Below the pieces are notes generated by a model that saw nothing but the letters and a program-made list of their open reading frames with translations, was not told the DNA's origin and searched no databases. A DNA stretch of 64,000 nucleotides from Candidatus Peregrinibacteria bacterium (GTDB taxonomy: Bacteria > Patescibacteriota > Gracilibacteria > UM-FILTER-43-11). The stretch spans positions 1 through 64,000 of the forward strand of contig JAFGCT010000023.1 of NCBI GenBank assembly GCA_016932505.1. Reading direction: 5' to 3'. Shown piece after piece: positions 9,058-18,810 of the stretch; within the stretch, counting starts at the first letter, position 1; each line of letters begins with the position of its first letter. The position numbers and the translations under genes were made by a program.

Positions 9058-12000
9058 TTAGTCAATTGAATGAGATGTTAATTCGCTTATCTTCAATAGG
9101 TAACCGTTAGCCCAATCAAGTGAGCTTGTATCGATTGTAGTGTTAACACCAGCTATTGTAGTGTAAGCTTTTACGTCAGCTGATCTATCAGACCAAACGA
9201 AATCAGCAGTTGGAGTAGTAGCATCAGCAAGATAGTCATCAGTAGCAACCATTAATGAGCCACTTGTACCACCAACTACAGTAGAGAAGATACCATTTCG
9301 GCTTTCTGTCATAGGAGTTGCATCATCGTCATCAGAAAGTCTGGTAACGATAGTTTCACCGTTAAGAATTGCACCAGTAATATCAGCGTCTAAGTAGAAA
9401 GTAGCACTTGAACCTGCGTCAATGATTTGTTCCTGAAGTAATGCAACGATTACATCAGCAGAACCATTACTCATAGCAGCATCACCCTCAGCTATACTAG
9501 CAGCACCATCTTCATAGATAGTAGCCTTAGCAGCTGTACCGGAAAGTTTAGTACTTCCTTTGTAGAACTTGAATTCATCCAATACACCACCAGCAGATGT
9601 CTCAGAAACATTGAATACCATACGACCTAAAGATATAGGACCGTTAGAATCTGCAGTAATTGTAACACCGAATAGTCTGTTATCTGTAGCAGATGGACTA
9701 GCATTAGTGTTCAAAGAACTAGCTTTTGTAATGATTGGTTTAGATTTGTGAACTACGAATGGATTTATAGAAGCAACACCATTAATCAAATCTGTAGCTA
9801 GAGCACTTTGTACTCCTGCAACAGTATTCATGTTGTTAGTTTCAGAAGAACTAGCACCTACAGCCTCGAAAGTACTGATAGTGTTAGAAATATTCTGTAA
9901 TCCAAGACGGATTGTAGTACCAGTAGCAGTTTCACCACCGGCAGTAACCATAGTGTTGATGTCTGCTTCTACTAAAAGAACAGCATCTTCACCAGCTGGA
10001 ACATAGAAGTCAAGATTAGAGAAAGTAGCAACGCCAGCATTCATAACTTTAGTAGCAGTCTGTGTGTAACCAGTTGCATCTGGATAAGAAATAGTAATTG
10101 ACTTAACAACTGGAGCAGCAGTAACGTTGTCTCCAAAGTCAGCACCGGTAACATCGTTAACGATAGTTAACTTGTTAACATTGTATCCTTCCTGTAATGC
10201 GCTGAATGTGTATTGAGCAATATCAGCACCATCAGAATTAGTTACCAAAATTTCAGAATCTTCACCATCAGATGAAACAGAAAGTGAACCGTTCTGAGCA
10301 ATTGTAGCTAAAGGTGTCTTAGTAGTAGTAGCATTAAGTGCACCACCAACTGGAGTAATTGTGTTTGCATCAGCATCTTCAGCAACCATTGTAGCTGGAT
10401 CCAAATCTACTGCAACATAAGAAACACCAGTCATAGTGTTAAGTAAAGCTACTTTAGCCACTAATGATTTAGTATCTCCTGCTTCAATAGTAAGATTTAA
10501 ATCGTCAAACTGAGAAGTGTATACACCTCCAGAAAGAGAAAGTCCTTTAGGACCTGCAATAACATCATCACCATCGTAAAGAGTTACAGATGAAACAACA
10601 GTATTAGCAGCAATATCACCACCAACAGTACCCCAAACATTTGTAGCACTATTTGCATAAACTTTAATGTTTAAACGTTTAACTGTAATATCACCTGCAT
10701 CACCTGCAGTCATAGCAAATCCAAGAGCTGGAACAGCTAGATCTCCTTTAACATAGTTGTAAGAAGTAGGAGTAGCAGATTTTGCAACAGTAAGACTGTT
10801 AGCAGCAACTGACATCCATTTTCCACCTAATGCACCAATTTCACTAGAAGCACCTACAACATCAGTTCTAGGAACATATTCGTTAGCAGCCATGTCTTTC
10901 ATGTAACTGTTTCCGGAAGCATCAGTAGAATCACCATAAGCAATGCTAGCTTTGATTCTGTAATTTGCAGGAAGGTCCTGGTGAAGATCAACTTCAACAG
11001 CTAAGTGACGAGTGTCACCACCTGTTAGTTCGTAGTCTTCAGAAAGAACTTTACTGTAAGAAGAAGTAGCACCAGCAGTTGCCAAATCAGCACCTGCATT
11101 AGCTGTAGTCAAAGGACCAGCCAAAGTAGAACCACTGTCTACGTCTACCAAACGTACGTTTTTAACGTAATCGTATGGATTAACTTCAGTGATAGTACCG
11201 TTAGCTGTTGGAGTACCATTAAGTGCCTGAACAGTGTATACACCAGCACCAACAACAACAGATATAATAGTGTATTCAGTACCTACAGAAGTAGGAACCT
11301 GAAGCATATCACCAACTGCCCAACTTGCAGAAGCAACACCTACATCGATAGAAGTAGCTGTACTAGCACCAGCGTTTTCAGTACCAGAAGTCATAGCGGC
11401 AGATAGATCTGGTCCAGTAGCGGCACCAAGAGTGTTCTGAACTTCAACCTTTAAGTATGTATCACGTACAGTCAAATCACGACCGGAAGTTAATCCGAAT
11501 GCAAGGATTTGGTTGTTTGTAGTGTTCTGAGCAATTTGAGCGGAAGCAGGGCTGTTGTCTACAACAGTAACTTCACCACCTTTAAGAGTTAAAGGAGTAG
11601 TTGAACCACTAGCGAAGTTATTAGTAACAACTCCACCGAAACCATATTGTTGGTCAACAACAACTAGGTCAGTGTTTTCATCAAGATAAAGTTGGATAGT
11701 ATCAGTAGTTCGTCCACCATCTATATCACAATGTACATAGAAAGTTTTAGATTGACCTTCTGGAATTATATAAGGTGTATCAAGAACGAATGATACACGA
11801 TCACCATCGAAACCGTCAGCAGTAGCAACTTCGTCTGCACTGCGTAGTAAACGGCAGTTAACCATTTTATCACTGTTTAATCCACCAGCCTGAGTAAGAG
11901 AAACTTTGTGAAGAGCGATATCGTTAGTAGAACCTGCAGTTACTTTGAAAGTAGCAATTTCTGCATCCATTTCACCAATTGAAGGCTGAGCTGGAGCAGA

Positions 12001-13191
12001 ACCTGGAGCTATAGTAACTGTGTTAACAGCTGTACCAGTAGCACCAATTGTGAAAGTATTTCCAGCAACTGGGAAGTCACCAGAAGTAGCCATAGCGTTT
12101 GAAGAAACATCAGCAGCAGAAGCTATATAGAAATAATGCTGGTTAGAAGCACCTGCAAAACCAGTGTTTACTAGATCACCAACAAGAGTTAGAGAAGTAG
12201 TAGTACCAGCTTCTACAAGTAGGCTGCTAAGAGCAAAAGTAGCAGTATTTGTATCGCTATTGATTGTGCGACCAGTAGTTAAACGTTTAGCACCATCATA
12301 TAGGTATAGAGCATCCCAATCTGAAGTTAAACCAACACCACCACGAGTAACAACGATTTCAGTAACGTTTACATCGTCATCAGCAGCAGTAATATCGATA
12401 GAAAGAAGATCTACAGAAGAAGCGTATTGAGGAAGAGTAGATGAAGCTGGAGTATCGTCGTTTAGAGATACTTCAAGATCACCTTCACTAGTTTCTTCAC
12501 CTTCACCTTCACCTTCACCTTCACCTTCACCTTCACCTTCTCCGGAAACTCTTTCAACTGGATTCTGAGAATTTACAACAAGTTTTGCAACCTGTGCACG
12601 AGTTACAGCATCAGCAGGACCGAATGAACCGTTTGCGTAACCATCAAGAATTGATTGGTTGTATGCAGTTACTACATAGTCGTAGTACCATGCACCGCTA
12701 GTTACATCAGCGAAAACTGAAGCTGGAGCAAGATCTGTAGGAACGCTGTATGCGTTTACAAGGATTTTAGTTGCAGCAGCACGGTTAACTGTATCTCCAG
12801 GTCCGAACATTCCTGTTAGGTTTCCTGAAGCATCAGTGTATCCGTTTACTATACCAAGTTGTACAGCAGCTTCAACATAATCGTAATACCATGCGTCAAC
12901 AGCAACATCATCGAAAGTTGGAGTAGCAGGAGCTTCGTATCCAGCTAGACCATCGATAGATGTGATTACGATTTTAACTAATTCAGCACGATTAAGTGCA
13001 TCGTTTGGACGATAGTTGTCACTGGCATCAATGACTCCATCATCTACGAGTTGTTCAACATAGTCGAAGTACCAAGCGTCTGTTGATACGTCGTTGAACG
13101 TCTGAGCAATAGCAACAGAAGCTGTAGATGCGAATAACGCAGTAGCAGCAACAGTAGCAAATGCTTTTTTGAATTTAAGAGCAATATCCAT
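9058..13191 (-). CDS. Large SLH-domain S-layer-like protein
   Basis: Signal peptide, three SLH-like repeats (FNDVSTDAWYFDYVEQLVDDGVI..., FDDVAVDAWYYDYVEAAVQLGIVNGY..., FADVTSGAWYYDYVVTAYNQSILDGY...), (GE)n linker, about 1100-aa Ser/Thr/Ala-rich beta-type ectodomain. Confidence 0.88.
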   Translation of the reverse strand: MDIALKFKKAFATVAATALFASTASVAIAQTFNDVSTDAWYFDYVEQLVDDGVIDASDNYRPNDALNRAELVKIVITSIDGLAGYEAPATPTFDDVAVDAWYYDYVEAAVQLGIVNGYTDASGNLTGMFGPGDTVNRAAATKILVNAYSVPTDLAPASVFADVTSGAWYYDYVVTAYNQSILDGYANGSFGPADAVTRAQVAKLVVNSQNPVERVSGEGEGEGEGEGEGEGEETSEGDLEVSLNDDTPASSTLPQYASSVDLLSIDITAADDDVNVTEIVVTRGGVGLTSDWDALYLYDGAKRLTTGRTINSDTNTATFALSSLLVEAGTTTSLTLVGDLVNTGFAGASNQHYFYIASAADVSSNAMATSGDFPVAGNTFTIGATGTAVNTVTIAPGSAPAQPSIGEMDAEIATFKVTAGSTNDIALHKVSLTQAGGLNSDKMVNCRLLRSADEVATADGFDGDRVSFVLDTPYIIPEGQSKTFYVHCDIDGGRTTDTIQLYLDENTDLVVVDQQYGFGGVVTNNFASGSTTPLTLKGGEVTVVDNSPASAQIAQNTTNNQILAFGLTSGRDLTVRDTYLKVEVQNTLGAATGPDLSAAMTSGTENAGASTATSIDVGVASASWAVGDMLQVPTSVGTEYTIISVVVGAGVYTVQALNGTPTANGTITEVNPYDYVKNVRLVDVDSGSTLAGPLTTANAGADLATAGATSSYSKVLSEDYELTGGDTRHLAVEVDLHQDLPANYRIKASIAYGDSTDASGNSYMKDMAANEYVPRTDVVGASSEIGALGGKWMSVAANSLTVAKSATPTSYNYVKGDLAVPALGFAMTAGDAGDITVKRLNIKVYANSATNVWGTVGGDIAANTVVSSVTLYDGDDVIAGPKGLSLSGGVYTSQFDDLNLTIEAGDTKSLVAKVALLNTMTGVSYVAVDLDPATMVAEDADANTITPVGGALNATTTKTPLATIAQNGSLSVSSDGEDSEILVTNSDGADIAQYTFSALQEGYNVNKLTIVNDVTGADFGDNVTAAPVVKSITISYPDATGYTQTATKVMNAGVATFSNLDFYVPAGEDAVLLVEADINTMVTAGGETATGTTIRLGLQNISNTISTFEAVGASSSETNNMNTVAGVQSALATDLINGVASINPFVVHKSKPIITKASSLNTNASPSATDNRLFGVTITADSNGPISLGRMVFNVSETSAGGVLDEFKFYKGSTKLSGTAAKATIYEDGAASIAEGDAAMSNGSADVIVALLQEQIIDAGSSATFYLDADITGAILNGETIVTRLSDDDDATPMTESRNGIFSTVVGGTSGSLMVATDDYLADATTPTADFVWSDRSADVKAYTTIAGVNTTIDTSSLDWANGYLLKISELTSHSID

Positions 13192-13459
13192 AATTTGTAT
13201 GGGTATTAAGAAATAAAAAGTGCGCGAAGTAATTTAATATAGTAGGCTCGTTTTTTCCCGCTGAGCGGGATTAGCCTTAAATTCTTCGCAAAAATATAAT
13301 TAGGGAATCCGGGAACTGGAACCCTATCAATCCCGATTAACGGGATTGTAATTGTAGGGGCATTCATAGCCCCGTATTTAGTTTGTTTCGAGATAGACAT
13401 TAGATCCCGTGTCTACCTTCCCCCATGTTGTTAATGAACAGCACGTCAATAGTTGATAT

Positions 13460-13580
13460 GCAGACAGAATTATATATTTGTGATTTTAAATTTGTGATTT
13501 GTGATTTTTCCAACTCAATCACAATTCTCAAATCACAATTCTCAAATCACAATTCTCAAATAATATATAGTTTTGTCTGC
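13460..13580. repeat. Inverted-repeat element with GCAGACA/TGTCTGC ends and internal 14-bp repeats
   Basis: GCAGACA at 13460, TGTCTGC at 13574-13580; internal AATCACAATTCTCA x3. Confidence 0.6.
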
Positions 13581-14095
13581 AACTCAATGTTTGAAAGAAC
13601 AATTTTGGACAATAATCTCTATCGCTGTTAAGCCGGTCGCCAACCTGTCTTTTTGGACAGCACATCTGCATGAAGCACATATATCACTACCCCCGATTTA
13701 AGTAAAATAAATCAAGGGAATCGATATCAATTATTAATGGCTTGCTGTTAAACAAACCGGCGCTTTTTTGGACAACTGCGTTGAAGCAATCAGAGGTATT
13801 GTAATGAACAGTCGTTTTCGTGTCAAACTAAAGGAAATCCGATGTATTTATGACACTGTTTCCGTTAAGCGCTTTTTCTAGCCTAACTTTCAACCTCTAA
13901 AACTATATTATGGACATTTTGTTACACATTTTATGTTGCATAAATTTGTATATGTTGTACGGGTAGTCCTATCGCTAAGAATAAACAAAAAACGCCCCAT
14001 TTAAGACGCTATGTCAAATTAGTCAAAACATACTAGAAAACGTGTCATGTTGGACACAATATTTGTACAAGAAATTTTGTTTGAATTGTAACTTC

Positions 14096-14241
14096 TGTTT
14101 GAACTGTGATTTTTTATGATTTAACTTATTAATTTAAATAATTTTAATCCGATTATTAACTGAACATTACAATTTGGAATTTATGGATTGTTGATAATCA
14201 TAGATAGAATCATTCCAATCACATAAATCACAGTTCAGACA
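14096..14241. repeat. MITE/REP-like element with TGTYTGAACTGTGATT terminal inverted repeats
   Basis: Left TGTTTGAACTGTGATT (14096-14111), right AATCACAGTTCAGACA (14226-14241): 16 bp with one mismatch. Confidence 0.75.
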
Positions 14242-14247
14242 AAAAAA

Positions 14248-16599
14248 TCACATACCTTCCATCACCTTCTCCTTATCAAACCACTTTGGCATAGGAAAAC
14301 CAGTTGTTTTATGAGTTGTAATGGCATTTTGAATAGATACTTCCACCTTATCTTTAGGTACTCCTACAGCCTTATAATAACCAGCTGGATCTTTAACAAA
14401 TTCTTCTATTATATCCCCTGCTGTATCGTATGAATCCACAAAATGACAGAAATTCTTGGCATAGGTTTGCATAAGCGTAATGTTCTCAATACCATTTTCT
14501 GCATCTTTAGCAGATATCTGGTGGGTATCAGAAAGTACTTCAATTAAGTGGTGAAGTTTTTCCCACATATGCTCACCACTATTAACTCCAAGCGGGTCAA
14601 CAAATATAATTGGAGTAGTAATATTTTTGTGAAGTTTCTGGGAGCAAAGTGATATAGCGGCTTCTTCAAGGGTACCGGCTCCACCAATATTGAATATTTT
14701 AAATGTAGATATATCATCCATTATCTTCTGGCGTGGTAAACGATCTGTATCACGAAAATCAACTATAGCAGGCGGTTTAAAATTAGCTTCCTGCATATCC
14801 TTTTGCTCTAAATCAATTCCTACACCCAATCTATAAACATCATTTTCTTCAGCTATTCTATCAGCGATATTCATAACACCAGGGCCTTTTCCATGAGTAA
14901 TTGCAAAACCTTCTCCAAATAAATTCTTCATACGCTTAATAAAAGAACCCAATTGCTCTTTCAGTAAGTTATCAAGTCCGTCAACATGAGAACCATAAAA
15001 AGCAATAACCGTATCAACTTTTTCCATTGCCTCTTTTGTTTCAGGTCGCACCCAAAACCCACGATAGAATTCACGTATATGTTTATCGATTTTTTCAGAA
15101 TCATCGCTTTCATCAAAAGTTTCATGCATTATCATGTGCATCTTTGCACCTCTTCTTTCCAAATTACGAAATAATTCGTATTGAGTACCGGTAAAGTTCA
15201 AATCGTTTCTAGAAACATCAATATTTAACTCAGATACTGTATCTTTTGGTAAACAAGAAGCAGGAAAAGCATCAGTTGGAATATTTAAATCATTAGCAAT
15301 AAACACAGCTACATCTTGCTTAAGTAACTCAGCCATTGTATCGGCAGGCGGAAAAGCACGTGAAAGCAATACCTTTCCTTCATTTTGTCTTCCTCCAACA
15401 AAATTCAAACCTTCTGTAAGCCATTGCAAATTTGCGTCCACATCACCATCAGAAACATAAAAACCTGGCTGTTCACTAACCACCCTTTCGGCAATTTTTA
15501 AAGTATGCGCATGCTGAAAAGCTGATAATTTTTGCCAAGGAATATCAGCCATTCTATCACCTGCTAAAATCTTTGCATAAATACCACCTTCTCTATATTT
15601 CGGTTCAATTCCATCAAGTACAGTTAGAATGCCATTTCCGCTTTCAAGTTGAGCAATATCACGAAAAGCTATTCCTGACTTAATTTTTGCTGGAATATTA
15701 AACTTTTCAGCTTTATCACGCTTATGTCTTGGTGTTGGATATATACGTATTCGTATTCTTAGGTCATTAGTATTAACAGGCTCAGTTCCTCTGTTGTATA
15801 TTTCCACCTGTCTCGGCACATGGATACCGGTAGTACGCATGCCATCTAAAATTTTTGCCGCCAAATGGATAGTAGTTGGGTCATTGGTTTCATTTTCAAT
15901 AACAGCCATATAATTACCCAAAGCAAATTTAATTGCTCCTACATAAAACTCACCACCTTTAATTTCATTGGTCTTATAAGGAACAGATGATTGAAGCCCA
16001 TCAAAAGCATGCTTACCAATTGTAAGCACCTTGCGCTGAACTTCTTCAAACTGAAAATTTTCTTCACAAAATAAGTACTGTAAATCTTCTAATGGAACAC
16101 TTATAAGCCCATCATCCGCAACTTCCGTACCTTCCGAAAGATACAAAAAACCGCCACCTTTAGCCCTTTGAATATCTTGAGCATTAAGCGAATATTCAGG
16201 ATCAGCCAAAATCATTCTACCAATTTCAGGAGGCCTAACCGAAGTTTCGCAAAGACTTTTCAAATTGGAAAGAAGCTCATCATTTTTTGCTCCTCTTAAA
16301 GAAGATAAAAGTATTGGTATCTTAATATCATTTCTGCCAATCTCAGGCGTTATACCTTCCTGCATTTCGATATTGAGTCCAACTCTGGAATGTCCACTCC
16401 TTCCAATTACATGTAACTTTCTTATGCGATCTCCTTTTAAATTATCATAAACCGCACCTCGAACAAAATCACTATTAGGCATAGCTAATTGCATAACAGC
16501 TTCAATAGAAGGTCTGACTAATTCAGCATGATTACTGAGCTCGCCCATATCCCTAAGCACTCCACCTGAAATCAGAATTGGCGATTCACGTAAGGGCAT
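14248..16599 (-). CDS. Large protein with C-terminal LOG/lysine-decarboxylase-like Rossmann domain
   Basis: C-terminal third: VDTVIAFYGSHVDG...GEGFAITHGKGPGVMNIADRIAEE...FNIGGAGTLEEAAISLCSQ resembles the GGGxGxM/PGGxGTxxE motifs; about 500 aa N-terminal region not recognised. Confidence 0.65.
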   Translation of the reverse strand: MPLRESPILISGGVLRDMGELSNHAELVRPSIEAVMQLAMPNSDFVRGAVYDNLKGDRIRKLHVIGRSGHSRVGLNIEMQEGITPEIGRNDIKIPILLSSLRGAKNDELLSNLKSLCETSVRPPEIGRMILADPEYSLNAQDIQRAKGGGFLYLSEGTEVADDGLISVPLEDLQYLFCEENFQFEEVQRKVLTIGKHAFDGLQSSVPYKTNEIKGGEFYVGAIKFALGNYMAVIENETNDPTTIHLAAKILDGMRTTGIHVPRQVEIYNRGTEPVNTNDLRIRIRIYPTPRHKRDKAEKFNIPAKIKSGIAFRDIAQLESGNGILTVLDGIEPKYREGGIYAKILAGDRMADIPWQKLSAFQHAHTLKIAERVVSEQPGFYVSDGDVDANLQWLTEGLNFVGGRQNEGKVLLSRAFPPADTMAELLKQDVAVFIANDLNIPTDAFPASCLPKDTVSELNIDVSRNDLNFTGTQYELFRNLERRGAKMHMIMHETFDESDDSEKIDKHIREFYRGFWVRPETKEAMEKVDTVIAFYGSHVDGLDNLLKEQLGSFIKRMKNLFGEGFAITHGKGPGVMNIADRIAEENDVYRLGVGIDLEQKDMQEANFKPPAIVDFRDTDRLPRQKIMDDISTFKIFNIGGAGTLEEAAISLCSQKLHKNITTPIIFVDPLGVNSGEHMWEKLHHLIEVLSDTHQISAKDAENGIENITLMQTYAKNFCHFVDSYDTAGDIIEEFVKDPAGYYKAVGVPKDKVEVSIQNAITTHKTTGFPMPKWFDKEKVMEGM

Positions 16600-16689
16600 A
16601 GCAGAAAATAATTAAATAAGGTTAATGAATATACTACTATTTTGGGATAAGGTCAATATATAGTTAATTATCAATAAAACACTTTTTAT

Positions 16690-16717
16690 TTGCATTTTTG
16701 GCTTACTTCCGTATAAT
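16690..16717 (+). promoter_or_regulatory. Putative promoter immediately upstream of the tRNA
   Basis: TTGCAT-N16-TATAAT; -10 ends 6 nt before the mature tRNA 5' end. Confidence 0.5.
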
Positions 16718-16723
16718 CCCTTT

Positions 16724-16798
16724 TGCGGGATAGAGCAGTGGCAGCTCGTCGGGCTCATAACCCGGAGGTCGTAGGTTCGAATCCTACTCCCGCAACCA
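16724..16798 (+). tRNA. Initiator tRNA-fMet (anticodon CAT), CCA encoded
   Basis: TGCGGGA/TCCCGCA acceptor stem, GGGCTCATAACCC anticodon arm with three G:C pairs, GGTTCGAATCC T arm, ACCA end; closely resembles bacterial fMet tRNA. Confidence 0.95.
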
Positions 16799-16806
16799 AA
16801 ATAATA

Positions 16807-16831
16807 CTTCAGAGCACTGAGGTTTTTTTGT
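16807..16831 (+). terminator. Terminator following tRNA-fMet
   Basis: ACTTCAG-agca-CTGAGGT followed by TTTTTT. Confidence 0.65.
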
Positions 16832-16935
16832 TAATTTAGCTACCATTAAAAAATCAATAACCCCTACGGAGAAAAAGCGACAGCCCCACGCGAAGCAGCC
16901 CCTCGACAACCCCACGCGAGGTAATCCGAGCAGAA

Positions 16936-17415
16936 TCATCCTTCCACCGGCTCAACCACCCTATCTTCAAATGGTTCTACCTTTGGTACAGAAACAGGAC
17001 TTGGGACTTTAACTGAAAGGGTTTGACCAAAAAAATACTCTCGCCATTGCTGAGGATTAGACATTCCTAAAACGGAAGCAGAACCTTTTTTATCGGTCAT
17101 AAGATTAACAGCACCTTTTTCCACCACGCGGTCTTCTTCGGGAATGATTATTAATTTCTCACCAGGATTTAAAAGGTTTAAATTTTCCTTAGCGTATCTG
17201 TCTTTATATTCAACAGAAGCAAAATATTCAACATCTTCCGGTTTTGTATTGGCAAGATCAGCCAGATTATTAATATCAGCTTCAAACTTTTGAATTTCTG
17301 ATTCCAATTTATAATCCCTATATATGGAAGTAGCCAATGCAAAAAACATATAGAAGAAGAAAATAAATCCTCCTATTACGATCATTTGAAATGTAAGAGT
17401 GTTATTTTTGCGCAT
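16936..17415 (-). CDS. FtsB/DivIC-like septum formation initiator
   Basis: Short N-terminal TM segment, coiled coil, then ENLNLLNPGEKLIIIPEE, typical of FtsB/DivIC; divergent from murC. Confidence 0.65.
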   Translation of the reverse strand: MRKNNTLTFQMIVIGGFIFFFYMFFALATSIYRDYKLESEIQKFEADINNLADLANTKPEDVEYFASVEYKDRYAKENLNLLNPGEKLIIIPEEDRVVEKGAVNLMTDKKGSASVLGMSNPQQWREYFFGQTLSVKVPSPVSVPKVEPFEDRVVEPVEG

Positions 17416-17508
17416 TTGACTATTACAAGATTACAAATTTATTTTGTATTATAATTGCATCACTTATATTATATTAATCTTGTAATTTTGTAATCTTGTA
17501 ATTTTGTA

Positions 17509-18810
17509 ATGATAGATAACTACAGGCACATTCATTTCATAGGTATAGGGGGTAGTGGAATTAGTTCAATTGCTTATTTGGCAAAAAGCCACGGTTTAAA
17601 AGTAACAGGTTCCGATAGTGCTCATTCTAATATTACCGATGCGCTTAAAGAAGCAGGTATTGAAGTTGTTATTGGACACAAAAAGGAGAATATCGACGAA
17701 CTTGCAGAATTAGTAATTTTTACCGAAGCTATTGATCAAAAAACAAATCCTGAGTATTTAGAAGCAAAAAGACTAGGAATTAAAATGTTGAATTATTTTG
17801 AAGCTATAGGCGAAATATCACAACATAAAAAAACAATCGTCGTTATAGGAACTCACGGCAAAACCACAGTAACCGCCATGCTTGGAACAGCACTTGTTGC
17901 AGCCAACTACGACCCAATGGTTATTCTAGGTGCACAGGTAAAAGGTTTTGATAATAAGAATATAAAGATTGGACATAGTGAATGGTTTATTGTTGAAGGC
18001 TGTGAATACAGGAGGTCTTTCTTGAGTCTCGTACCTTTTGGGGCAGTGCTTATAAGCTGTGAAGCTGAGCATATGGATTATTACAAAGATGAAGAAGATT
18101 ATATTAATGCCTATATAGAATTTGTAGAAAAAATTCCGGAAAACGGTTTTATTGTTTATAACAAAGAAAATCCGAATTCAGTTAAAGTAAGTGAACATTG
18201 CAAGGGTAGAAAGATTGGCGTTGATGCCACAATGGTTAAAGAGTTAAGTATAAAGCCAATGATTCCGGGAGATTTTAATATGGAAAATACAGCAATTGCA
18301 TTTACAACGGCAAAGACCATTGGTGCGAATGAAGATTTGGTAAAAAAAGAACTGGAGAGCTTCAGGGGGGCAGCCCGCAGAATGGAAGTATTAGGAGAAG
18401 TAAACGGAGTAACGGTAATAAGTGATTACGCACATCATCCAACTGAAATAAAAGCGACGTTAAAAGCATTAAAAAAAGAATATTCAGATAAGCGAATAAT
18501 ATGTGTTTATCAGCCTCATCAATACGCAAGAACTTTGACAATTATGAACGATTTACCAGATTCATTTGATGAAGTTGATTTGCTGATGATTCCTAATATA
18601 TATGCCGCAAGAGATACCGAAGAAACAAAAAGCAAAATAAATGCCAAAAAACTTGTTGAAATGATAAGTGAAAAACATCCAAACGTAATCTGGACTGAAA
18701 ATTTCGACAAAACATTTGAAAAAATAAAGGAAGAAGTAAAGTCAGGCGATCTATTATTAATAATGGGTGCCGGCGACGTATACGAAATAGGCGACAAATA
18801 TATAAAGTAG
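17509..18810 (+). CDS. murC: UDP-N-acetylmuramate--L-alanine ligase
   Basis: HFIGIGGSGISSIA, GTHGKTTVTAM, EAEHMDYYK, DYAHHPTEI, YQPHQYART motifs. Confidence 0.93.
   Translation: MIDNYRHIHFIGIGGSGISSIAYLAKSHGLKVTGSDSAHSNITDALKEAGIEVVIGHKKENIDELAELVIFTEAIDQKTNPEYLEAKRLGIKMLNYFEAIGEISQHKKTIVVIGTHGKTTVTAMLGTALVAANYDPMVILGAQVKGFDNKNIKIGHSEWFIVEGCEYRRSFLSLVPFGAVLISCEAEHMDYYKDEEDYINAYIEFVEKIPENGFIVYNKENPNSVKVSEHCKGRKIGVDATMVKELSIKPMIPGDFNMENTAIAFTTAKTIGANEDLVKKELESFRGAARRMEVLGEVNGVTVISDYAHHPTEIKATLKALKKEYSDKRIICVYQPHQYARTLTIMNDLPDSFDEVDLLMIPNIYAARDTEETKSKINAKKLVEMISEKHPNVIWTENFDKTFEKIKEEVKSGDLLLIMGAGDVYEIGDKYIK

Noticed and set aside
13206-13400. 64-aa ORF upstream of the S-layer gene (TKYGAMNAPTITIPLIGIDRVPVPG...)
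   Set aside because: Translation of palindromic/repeat DNA in the leader.
14248-14250. Possible UGA recoding (code 25) as in Gracilibacteria/Absconditabacteria
   Set aside because: The 14248 and 16936 genes appear to end at TGA, and no conserved protein here contains an in-frame TGA. The standard code fits.
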